DNA of 64,000 bases, taken from the NCBI GenBank assembly GCA_022818135.1, contig JAFMSR010000009.1:20648115-20712114 (forward strand), given 5' to 3'. This document shows, one piece after another, positions 20,206 to 30,259 of this stretch. The notes under the pieces are model-generated. The model had not been told where the DNA came from, ran no database searches, and saw only the letters and a list, made by a program, of their open reading frames with translations. Position 1 is the first letter of the stretch, and each line of letters begins with the position of its first letter. A program made the position numbers and the translations under genes. Origin of the DNA: Saxidomus purpurata (lineage: Eukaryota; Mollusca; Bivalvia; Venerida; Veneridae).

Positions 20206-20387
20206 GGAAATCTCACCATTATTCTAACTATTACAAAAGTGTTCAATAACGGAAATAAATTTAGGACACAATAAACAAAACCGTGTTCAAAGTGTTAATG
20301 TATTTCGGCTACGTAATAAAATTTATATTAATCAGTTCAATTATCTTGGAGACCCATCTATTCAAGAAAATGCAGTACTGTACAAGG

Positions 20388-20652
20388 CATAAAGAATCTA
20401 GGTAGGAATTTGCAAAAATCGATTGAGAATGCTGGTTTTACGGCACGGCTACACACTATGTTTATATTGCAATTTCAAAAGCGTTTGCAACGCTTTATTA
20501 TTTGGTAGCGTATTATTTCAAATCTATAGATACACGTGACAGGAATTTATGCTCGAACTTTTTATATGACTATATGTTCTAAGAAAAGTTATTTTCATAA
20601 AGTTTCAAGAAATTTATTTTATTACCAAAATCCGAGAGCGAGCAGCTTTAAG
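20388..20652 (+). repeat. Dispersed repeat copy (family also at 48864 and 11030)
   Basis: It shares 'atctaggtaggaatttgca', 'ggttttacggcac', 'tttcaaaagcgtttgcaacg' and 'ctttattatttg' with the copy at 48864, over about 260 bp in the same order. No open frame is conserved. Confidence 0.75.
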
Positions 20653-20799
20653 CACTAGATCGAATGTATGCGTCTCTCTTCATTGAAAAATTGAGGTTCT
20701 TCTGAGATGAAAACTGTAGACACAGTCTATTTTTCTTTTTTTCTAGAAAGACAAGAGTTGTCGTTCGTTATTTCGATGCGTCTCTTTATAAGCTTATCT

Positions 20800-20945
20800 T
20801 CCACCGTTCTAGTCGGTCTCCATAGTGAAGTGATGAAGTCGTCTACTTTTACGAGTGGAGTTCAAATCCCATCCAAACTCATTGTTTTTCTTACTTTTTC
20901 TTATGTTTTGTTTATCCTTTTCAGCATTTTAGTTATTTCTAAATG
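20800..20945 (+). mobile_element. Short tRNA-derived repeat (sister at 56812)
   Basis: The block 'tctccatagtgaagtgatga' and 'ttttacgagtggagttcaaa' followed by 'tccc' matches 'tctccgtggtgtagtgggta' and the same B-box-like block at 56820. The second half is T-rich and ends 'cttttcagc'. A and B box spacing suggests an RNA polymerase III-type SINE head, degraded here. Confidence 0.55.
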
Positions 20946-21664
20946 TTTTACGACAATAATCAAATAAATCTTCATTCATGTGAAACTAATAAGGATAATG
21001 GCAATGAAAAAATTAGTAGATACTACAGGCCAGTCCGTAGATGTGGTGTCGTGTCAGTTTCTGCTTGTTCATCCAGAACTGATCTCCTTGAACTCTTTTG
21101 GTGCCATGCCTCAACATCAACTATCACCAATGTCCAAAATATTTACATGTCAGTTTTGTTTGTGGGATTGCTTGTTTGCATCTACTACGATTTGTGAGTG
21201 TAGTGCGTGAAACAACAGTAGCCGGAGTAAACCTCCCGCTCTTGTCTGATGACTGTATAATTCATGCGAAATGACATCAATAGACCCAACGGATCCGGGA
21301 ATTTTGATGATCTTCTTTTATGTAGGATAAATCGTGCGAGTTCGCGGTGCGATCGTTATCAGTCGTGAGGAAGATGGTCGAAGGAGAAGAGCCACCATGT
21401 CGGAGGCGACGACTTTTCAATCTGATTATGAGCTGTACCATGCATTTACTGACAAAGCATTTGACGTGCATTCTCAATAAATTGAGTCCCCCGGACCGTT
21501 TATTAAATTACTGATATAATTCAAAGTATTTTCATAATATATGTACGATTGGAAGTATGTCTGCTTTTTTCACGATAATCCTGAACATGTCTGACATTTA
21601 CCAATTATTAGGTAATATGAAAATAAACAACCATTTCATAACGATGAGATGTCCCCCATTCTTC

Positions 21665-22060
21665 AGCCGTGAATTGTCCGATTCAAAATCAGATTACGAT
21701 TCCGATTAAGTTGGAAATGTCCACTACAAAATCGCATTGGTCCGTAATCCGTAATCCGTACATAATTGAGGGACTGTCTCAATGACATTTGTATACATTA
21801 CAATGTGTAACATTGACGAAGGCATGTGGTCACACTGCATGCTTTTTCACCGATGGTACAGTTTTGCCTGTGGAAGACGTGCTTACAAATATGGTAACTC
21901 GGACCCTTTACAGTGTTATGCATAAATTTCAAGGCTTAGCTCTTTCTGTATTAAAGCTGCTCGTTCACTCTTTCAGTGAAAAAATTTAATTTCTCCAAAA
22001 TGATATGCTTCAGTATAAAATGTAAAAGTAAATACAAGGAATAAACAACACAAGTAATGT
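21665..22060 (+). repeat. Inverted partner of 19680-20205
   Basis: It carries the same flank ('ttgtccgattcaaaatcaga', 'gagggactgtctcaatgaca') and the frame 21789-21989 with CGHTACFFTDGTV, VLTNMVTR and HSFSEK. It lacks about 170 bp present in the minus copy. A short third occurrence, 'atgtcattgagacagtccct', lies at 22091-22110, inverted relative to the flank of this copy. Confidence 0.65.
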
Positions 22061-22109
22061 ATATGTATGAATGGTCTTGTGTATGTACAAATGTCATTGA
22101 GACAGTCCC

Positions 22110-24455
22110 TCGCTTTCGTGATTAGATTACTACGCATCTACACTCGACACCGGTATATCACTCAAATGTGAAATTTATTTCCTGAGTGTCTAATGTGCTA
22201 ATAGGACTTTAACTCGGTATGAGTACGTTATTGAACTAAAATGCACAAACATTATGCCGAACGTGCATATAAAGGAACCAACCATAAAAAAGGTGAACCC
22301 TATAAATGTTCCGTGCAAATTCTGTTCTTGCGGATATTACCCAAGAAGTGACGTAATGAATACAGACGTAATGCCCAAAAGGAGTCCGCATTTTTTTGCC
22401 GTTATGCTTGTTCACCATGTATTCAGTTTTAAATTTAAGGCGGTCATTCAACAGTGTCAACATGTATTATAAAAGCAAGGTAAATATAGTGTATATTAAA
22501 TGACAACGTTAACAATAAAAATAAAAGTATGTTTTATTTAATCTACTCACAAACAGCAGGACCATATGTGGCATATTCCTTTTCACTCATTTTTACGAAA
22601 CGTCGGATTTATATAAAAGTTTTATACCTTCATCAGAGAGATGAAAAAAGTAAATGCGAAAGCCCCGTTATCGTAAATATATATATACTTTATATACTTA
22701 CAATTATCTTCCTGATACTTTCGGTTGTTAAGATGAAATCAAGGAAATTAAGTCAAATCCCTTGAGTGTGATTTCTATATCAGGATCAAATAGTGAAACC
22801 AAGCCTTAAAATATCAACAAATTGAAGTTGTGCAGCTTAATGCTAGATTTTGACCAAACACCCTGTGCTTAAAGGACTGAGCTACCCGGCCAGTAATTAG
22901 TTTCTCCTGTTTTCATTATCAAGTCCTCTACAACAGAAATCTGCCCCGTGATCAGCGATACTAATCCAAGACGCCTTATTACCAAACCTTAAGGTTAACC
23001 GCTAAGTAAGAGTTGAACAACTCGTAGTTAACTCATGTACCGGTTTTGATAGTTTGAACCTGATTTTAAAATCCTCCGAGTCTGTAATATCTCCTTATCA
23101 GATTGAACAGATCCCGTTTGTACCATGCCGGAACAAAATGCTATCAGTGAATAAAATCCAGGAAAGCTGTATGTACATGCCTTTACTAGTCCCGTACCGG
23201 TTTCACCGGAGGAGAGTTTAGGTTTACCCTCCGTCCATCTGTCCTTCCGTCCGTTGTTCGTCCTTCCGAAAACCGGGATCATTCGATATCTCAAGAACAA
23301 CAGATGCTAGTCAAATTAAACTTGGTTTGGATTTAGTGGATAATATACAGATAATGCATGTTGTTGTTGTTGTTTTTTCGTCAGCAAATATTGTGGTTGC
23401 TATAGCAACGGAAAAAGTAAAATGAAACATACAACCAAGTATCCAAGTATTCAAAGTAGCGTAATGAAATTTGGCATGTGAATAGAAAATGATATGAGGA
23501 ATACTCACATCTTTTTCTAAAGACAAAAATTGTGGTTGCTATGGCAACATAATTGTAAATTACTTGTTTTGTTTTTGACCGGGTCATAACTCAGTACATA
23601 TGGAATGGAATTTATTCAAACTGCAAGAGAATGTGTATTAGGCAAGAAATAGTGCCCGACCTTGCCTAGTTCGAGGGTAAAACTGCAAAAGTACTGAATG
23701 ACAGTTCACACTACGGCATCTACATGTACTTGAACAAAATGCTTGATGATACTGTTCGAGTGTCTGTTCATGAGGCAGACTGACCAAGACTATGTCCTAT
23801 TGTAAACAAAAACTTTCTTAAAGGCTGACTTTACATGTAAAACTCGAGTTTCGTTTTTATTTTATGGTTACATGTGTAATGTGTCTTTAAAGGTTCACTA
23901 ATAAGCGAAAATAATGTGACAGTTATTTAAATGGCAAGTGCATTGCCTTATGCAAGACACTAAATAATGAAGATTGGCATGTTAGAATTTACAAAAAGTG
24001 TTTGAAACACGAAGAATAGTATGTGTATTATGTTGAAATCTCAGTGAATCGACAAAATGACTACCCAGGTCTTTTTAACTTTCTTCATTATGCATAGAAA
24101 AATAGTTATTGTACATGTACTGTGATTTATTTAGAATTTCTACGTACCAACTTTCATTTTTTATCAAAAATAACTAATTTATGTGCTTTTTAAAATGTAT
24201 TTGAATGTTCGCTTTCCTTAGTATTGGACCTTTAAGTATACTAATTTTTCTTAGATTTGTTAAAACTCAAATACTTATTTTATTTCGTCTACAAGCCACC
24301 TTAAGTATAAACATATTGTTAAAATTACATAAATTTTGTACATGGTCAATTCACTGTCAATTTATGTAAATTTCATGGTCATGTGCCTGTATTGGTTTTA
24401 ACGTATTGCGTTGAACCACAGTGGTACTTACGCCTTTTTGGTACGCGTTACCGAA
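22110..24455. other. No gene recognised; small repeats only
   Basis: The sequence contains two copies of 'ttgtggttgctat(a/g)gcaac' (about 23390 and 23530) and a CCGTCCATCTGTCCTTCCGT stretch of mollusc-repeat type near 23230. A short TGT/TTG run lies at 23360. No frame looks like an exon. Confidence 0.45.
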
Positions 24456-24459
24456 AAAC

Positions 24460-24812
24460 AACCGAGTCTTGGTACTGTGTATCAAAATACGACCGAGTCT
24501 TGGTACTGTGTATCGAAATACGACCGAGTCTTGGTACTGTGTATCAAAATACGACCGAGTCTTGGAACTGTGTATCAAAATACGACCGAGTCTTGGTACT
24601 GTGTATCAAAATGCGACCGAGTCTTGGTACTGTGTATCGAAATACGACCGAGTCTTGGTACTGTGTATCAAAATACGACCGAGTCTTGGTAATGTGTATC
24701 GAAATACGACCAAGTCTTTATATATGTATGAAAATACGACCGAGTCTTGGTACTGTGTATCAAAATGCGACCGAGTTTTGGTACTGTGTATCAAAATTTG
24801 GTCGAGTTTTGA
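24460..24812 (+). repeat. 31-bp minisatellite, about 12 units
   Basis: The unit is 'accgagtcttggtactgtgt' plus 'atcaaaatacg'. GACCGAG phase marks recur at 24491, 24522, 24553, 24584, 24615, 24646 and 24677, exactly 31 bp apart, with one 30-bp unit around 24708-24738. Because 31 is not a multiple of three, each frame cycles through all three unit translations, and frames stay open on both strands. I read this as a minisatellite, not a gene. Confidence 0.95.
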
Positions 24813-24829
24813 TAGTCACTACCTAAATA

Positions 24830-26600
24830 TATGAGACACAACGCATTTTGTAAACATAAAACAGAAAATGTTAAAAAGTATTACTGATCATTTGGTGCAT
24901 ATATAAAACAGTTTTGCGACCATTCACCGGCCGTGTCTGTCTTTACGTTTAATTTTCGTTAAAATATCACATTTTGGAAAATGTCGCCAAAATTTGTTTT
25001 CTTTCCATGCAGAATTCCGATTGACATTGTTATGAAACTAAAGCCTTCATAACTCAGGAATGGCTGTAAGGAGTTTTCAACCAAATTTCTTCAAGAAATG
25101 TATTGTTCAGTATCAGTCAAGACGGAAAAGTTCTCAAGCGTAAGCCATTAAGTCTAAAAGCCAACATAAATTGCCAACAGTTTTGTGTTATACGTTTTTC
25201 ATGATAGTGTACTTCAATTTTGACAACGTCTACCAGAAATGTCATGAACAGATGATTTTCTGGTAGCTAACAACAGAGATGTTGAATGACTGGTGAGCGT
25301 CCTACTTAATTTACTTATTTCGAAATGAATCTTCTTTTCTGCTATCGGATCATAAAAAATGCCACATGCGGAAACTCGTGCTACCAAACGCGAAAGTGCA
25401 AATATACTTATGTTTTACAACAAAAAAAACGTAAATGTTGTAAGCGACTCACAGATGTACACTTAAGAGTGGTAGCTCGAGTAAGAACCCAAAGATAGGC
25501 AAGTGACCTAACATAAGTACAGAAATGATTAGTAACTTGATTTAGTAGCTCAAGACAGGCAAGTGAATTCATAGATACATAAACATGTCTATTGAGGTAA
25601 CTGATTAAAGAAGCGACTACGCACAATTTGGCATCATGCATATATAAACGTTCTTAGTCAATCATTAAAATAATTGGGGTCTCATCCAGATATTAAGCTA
25701 ACAAAAGTGCTCTTTTGGACGGACCCAGATAAAATTCTCATCAAATCAGATCAAATCATTAAAATAATTGTATCTGAGACAAAAACATTCATTTTAATAA
25801 GCTATATTAAAAGCTATAATGTGATATAACTGTCTTTTTAAACACATGTGAAAAGTGGTGACAGCCTCGCGGCTTCGTACTTAAGATCCACTTGACGTTT
25901 TTCTTACCCAAATAGTATGGACGGCTAAGGTCAATTAACTAGGATGTTTTTATTTGATTACTGTAGTCTTTACAGAGTCATAACAAAATCTTGCCTAAAT
26001 GTTAATGGGCGTAATTAATTTGTTATGCACGGTGACCAATCAAGATGATTCAGGTTTTCCTGAGTTACTATAAAAATGTCATATGCGGTCTCTTAAAGTA
26101 ACTAGAGTACTCATGTACATGTAATTAAATGCTTTAAAAACAAGTCACGCACAGCAAAAATGGTATACATATAAGCTACACAAATCATTATGGAAAACAA
26201 AGAAATCTATGAAGCAGCCTACGTAATCAATGTATTTAGAATTCCACTATCTGATCTCTTCGCCATAATAAATTTGAGGGGATATTGAAATTGTAACTGT
26301 CCATCTGTCTATGCGTAAGTCGAAAACGATATTTTTGAAACTTTGGTAAGTGGAATGTGTACAGGAATAAACAATTGAAGTTTGCTCTTATATAGTTTTT
26401 TCCTATACTGTGTATTTCATTCTTTTGTACCACGTCATAAATTTAAATGAATAACAGTGAATAGTACTAAGCAACATACAGTGACGGAAGCGTCGAGAAG
26501 AAAAAACAATGAGCAAGAGCTATAACTCTCACATTTTAATATACCATTTCGACGAATAAATTGGCTTTACTGATAATTTAAAACTTTTGCAACTCAAAGC
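24830..26600. other. No gene recognised
   Basis: At 25678-25760 the blocks 'ggtctcatcca', 'aagctaa' and 'ggacgga' recur from about 41148, marking a small dispersed repeat. Two 'aggcaagtga' motifs lie at 25497 and 25556. Otherwise I see no exon, RNA or clear repeat structure. Confidence 0.4.
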
Positions 26601-26604
26601 GGCG

Positions 26605-26850
26605 ATGAACTCCCCTGCTTTTAACATTTTTACCCGTTAAATCTCAAAAGTATGGTATATCAAGATGTTGCTTCTTGTGTCTCAGTCTTGAAAAACATTG
26701 TGAGGGTAGCTAACAGATATAACTTCACTTCATGTATACACATGCAGTATATAGTTATCCGTCTCAAAAGACGCTTTTGTTACTGTAGCGTTACCACCTG
26801 TCGCTACACTTTTTAGCAGTATGCCCTTTATTCACCTGCATTGTGAGCAT
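26605..26850 (-). pseudogene. Decayed Mab-21-like gene fragment
   Basis: The plus-strand text 'aaatctcaaaag', 'gtctcagtcttgaa', 'ttaccacctgtcg' and 'cctgcatt' follows the same order as the Mab-21-like gene at about 16920-17200. On the minus strand one frame reads SVATGGNATVTKASFETDN, aligning with the TVTTGGKGEGTALLYESD block of the intact gene. Stops and shifts surround it. The second catalytic Asp of the motif is not kept. Confidence 0.7.
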
Positions 26851-27110
26851 TTCACTGAGAAGACTGTCCACCTACAACACAATGCAATCTTTGTAATAGA
26901 CAACAATTAAATGTTTGTGCATCTATTGTTGTTTGTTTCTATTAAACTGGTTGTATATGATGTTGGAGTGTAGTTTATTCAGGTGCAGATGTAAAGAGGA
27001 AATTAATGCTTTGTGGAACTAACGTGAGAGAAAAACCCGCTCATACGTGTTGGGAGGACACACAAAAGCTATTGTGTTAATTCTACAACTAAAATGTACT
27101 TAAATAAATT
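26810..27110. repeat. Local duplicate of 28560-28870
   Basis: Both carry 'cctgcattgtga', 'tcactg(a/c)gaagact', 'gtaatagacaac', 'gcacatctatt'-like and 'gtaaagagga' blocks, ending near 'aaagctattgt', with the same order and strand. The first part continues the Mab-21-like homology of 26605-26850, so both copies probably derive from a duplicated Mab-21-like locus. Confidence 0.6.
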
Positions 27111-27979
27111 TTCCTTATATATGTCATTCTATTGCGTTGAAGTAGTTCAAGTATTTGTACCATTTGATATAAAGGTTGAGGGCGAGAAATGACTCACAAG
27201 GTTTTCTTCTAAACAATCATATTTTCGATTGAACCAAATGAACAATTTTCTAAGAAGTCTTGTTAAATATTTAGAGAACAGAGTTACCCTAATTAGTAAT
27301 ATAACAACAAATTATTCACTACAATTGTTCATTTTCGAAATGAAATGGTTCACACGAAAACAAACTAAACAGGCGTTTAATATATCTGCGAAGCATTATT
27401 CAGTTGAATTGATAGAGTTCACTTACTTCCCTTACATTGTCTTTGTCCGTTCCGGTGGTTTTCCAATCAAGACAGATATCTTAAATAAAACGTGTCAAAT
27501 GGGGTTGGTTATATGTACTTGTTAGATGATATCATTTTCCAAACATCTAATAATGACAAGCATACACAAATTTGATAAACTACCTCTAAGAATAATTATT
27601 TATAGATAATAGCGTTTGAGCTTCGAGATGAAGGTAAGCAGAAGTTATTCTTGCAAAGAAAATAAAATATAAACACAGTCATGTCATTACCGTTTCACTA
27701 AAGTTTTGTATCTTTTCTGTTTCTGTTATTGTTTTGATTTGACGGTAAGTCAGTAAAACCCACATGGCATATTATCAAGAGTTCCTGTATCTATTTTCGT
27801 GGGGAAGCGGGTATAAGAAAAACAAATTACTCTAGTTAATCGGTCAACAATTGAATACAATAAACTGTGTATTGACTTTAAGTAAGCACTAAAGTGCATG
27901 ATTGTACTACTAAAATGTTAAATAAAGGCACATCAACAACTTATGAGTATGATCTATTACTTTTCGTTCTTTTTCAAAA

Positions 27980-28170
27980 CTGTTGGGTAAGAGACAACAT
28001 ACCAACAAGCATGCACTGTACCAACTACAAGGCAGAACTAGAAGCCATTATATAGACATCGTAAACTATTGAAGAGTCAAAAGAGGATTGTCAACAGGTG
28101 GTCAGTTTCACAGATGCTCTATCAGTACTGGTTGAAATTAACAACGTTTGCCCAAGAACTTAACCGTGTA
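27980..28170 (+). pseudogene. Non-LTR retrotransposon RNase H domain relic
   Basis: One frame reads MHCTNYKAELEAII, stop, then two further stops, then EDCQQVVSFTDALSVL. This matches the RNase H fold encoded at the end of many non-LTR retrotransposon ORFs, with the Glu of the YKAE motif and the Asp of TDA as catalytic residues. It is broken by in-frame stops and no reverse transcriptase part is seen nearby. Confidence 0.75.
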
Positions 28171-28559
28171 CACTAATAGAGATATTGCATATAACGTATT
28201 ACGTCATGCAATAAAACATCAAGCATTTTCTCAAATACTTTCTATTTGGCCATGTGGGTTATAATACCTGGCCAGATCATGAATATAAAACGTTCTTAGT
28301 ACGCCAGAGTCTGGTCTGCATAAAACATTGGCTATGTGATTGTCGGAATTAAAACTTGGAGTTTGAAATTTGGTCATTTGATTTAAAAAGTAGGTCTGAT
28401 AAAAGTTTTTTATTGAGGTCAAACATTTGCATTACAAAAGCTTTGTGCGATAAAAAACTACTTATGTCCAAGTATATACAATTTTGAAACCACATAGGAA
28501 AACCCTCTTTTTGATATTTCACAGGAGCAGTTTATAGCTATATTTATATGGCAATCATT

Positions 28560-28870
28560 AAGTTTGTCCCTGCATTGTGATCATATCACTGCGAAGACTA
28601 TCCAACATTTACTAAATTTATTTGGAGTGTTCTATTCAATAAAAGTATTTATGTAATCTTCGTAATAGACAACATTTATGAAGACTCTTTGCACATCTAT
28701 TAGACAGAAAGTTTTTCTATCAAATTGGTTCTCTTGATTTGTCGATTATTATATAAGTGATAGTTTGGTATGTAAAGAGGAGAAACTAACGATGGATGTC
28801 CCGCTCGGACGTGGTAGGAGATGTTGCGTAAGACAAACGAAAGCTATTGTATTAATTAAACTAAATCACC
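28560..28870. repeat. Local duplicate of 26810-27110
   Basis: This is the partner of the block at 26.8 kb. Its start 'cctgcattgtgatcatatca' is also close to the Mab-21-like gene around 17185, where 'cctgcatttgatcatttcat' occurs. Coding potential is lost. Confidence 0.55.
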
Positions 28871-29059
28871 TACATAATAATGGACCTGCCGATACAGCCC
28901 TTGTTTGATAACAACCACTTCATACCGTCTTCTGATGTTTTTTTATTGATCTGGCCATTATAAATTATTAAAAATTCTGTCTTCCTAGGGGAGATTTTGT
29001 TTAAGAGATATAAACATACACGACACTTGACACGTTGAAAAGATATTTTTATTTCCAAC

Positions 29060-29350
29060 TACATCGTGAAAATGTATTTTGCACGTTTGAAGTCCTTTTA
29101 TCATTTTAAATTCTCGTATCTAAAATAAATGAATTTACAGATAGAATAATGATAGAACTGACTTCTATTTACTCTAAAACAATGTTGAAATAATATTTCA
29201 TAATTGGTCTCTTCTTCACGACAAAGCGCTGTCAAAAAGTTTTCTTATCATTCAAGGAATATGGCGTTAAATTTATAGCATGTACTTTTGGTTTAAAAAT
29301 GTTTTTGAACAAATAACAGTTTCACTGATAAGGCATCTTTCTTGGTACAT
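29060..29350 (+). repeat. Dispersed repeat pair with 46470-46760
   Basis: Shared blocks in order are 'atttacaga(t/g)ag' with 'ataatgatagaac', 'cactctaaaaca' versus 'tactctaaaaca', 'ggtctcttcttcac' versus 'cgtctcttcatgat', and 'gcatctttcttg' versus 'acatcattcttg'. The identity is moderate. There is no coding sequence. Confidence 0.5.
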
Positions 29351-30103
29351 GTGATATAAGAGATACAATTATTTTTACATATAGAGTGAACATGGGACCT
29401 TGACTTTCGCTTTGTCTATTTTTGTATTGAATAAAGCTTGCCTTTTATATCTAGCAGATACAAACATATCATAAAGAAAACCATTAAAATGTTTGAGATT
29501 AATGATAATAATAGAGCAGTTGATATTGAATCTATAACCATAAAACTGGCAGCAATTTCTATATTGGGAATGAAACGTGTGTCCACATGTTTGAGCAAAC
29601 ACAGAGAGGCCACGGCTAACTAGTGTAAAGTATGTAATATAATCGTTTTTGTATAGTATACATGGCTCAGTGGTTAATATATGTAGGACTTTTGAGAGGA
29701 AAAATGTTTACAAAAATTCAAGTCCTAAATGTACTTTTTGAAAACCTACACTCACTGAAAAACAACAGCATGTGACAATAGATAAATGTAGTTCAAACGC
29801 CTCAGGACCACCCATATCCTTTCTTACTTTTGTATGTCCATGTTTTAGATCTCGCTTAAATCTTAGTATACGGTAGGCATATCACTTTAAATTTGTAGAA
29901 TCTGTCACGTGTTTCTGCACAGGAACTTGAGATACACTTTTTCCTCATTTGATTAGCTTTGGTAATTACATAAAGGTGGATCTTACAGGATCACAGGGAT
30001 AAATCGGTATCTTCAAATGGTTACCACGTACTCAAGAGGTTTAGATCATTACCGAATTTTTTTCAACATTTTTTCGTAAATACTTTTGTTGAAAGTAAAC
30101 TGT
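29351..30103. other. Intergenic, downstream of TRIM-like gene
   Basis: Mirrored open frames on both strands around 29375-29623 have no recognisable domain. The 3' end of the minus-strand gene at 30.1-31.9 kb must fall in this stretch, but I could not assign a clear polyadenylation signal. Confidence 0.4.
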
Positions 30104-30259
30104 TTACTCCACTGATACCTTAAACACTTTGATGATGTTGCTGCCATACATTCCCACATATAGTCTGTTGCTACTCTGACAGTATGTAACACTCGCAGGG
30201 CAGTCCATTCCTTGTTTTTCATCCAGTAGGATCTTCACTTTAGTGAGATCAGATGACAA
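30104..30259 (-). pseudogene. Untranslated 3' continuation of the TRIM-like gene beyond its nonsense codon
   Basis: After the TAA the same frame continues for 51 codons: LSSDLTKVKILLD, then PASVTYC, RLYVGMY and IIKVFK, ending in TAA at 30104-30106. The paralog has LSSDLSKVKILLD, PASVTCC, RLYVGMY and SIKVFN at the same spacing, without gaps. This shows the full gene once coded for about 608 residues, against 613 in the paralog. Confidence 0.85.

Noticed and set aside
24357..24834. Five overlapping repetitive open frames
   Set aside because: They are all products of the 31-bp minisatellite; every frame is open, with no splice sites or start context.
29655..29700. tRNA-like 'atggctcagtggttaata'
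   Set aside because: No B box or acceptor pairing follows within tRNA distance.
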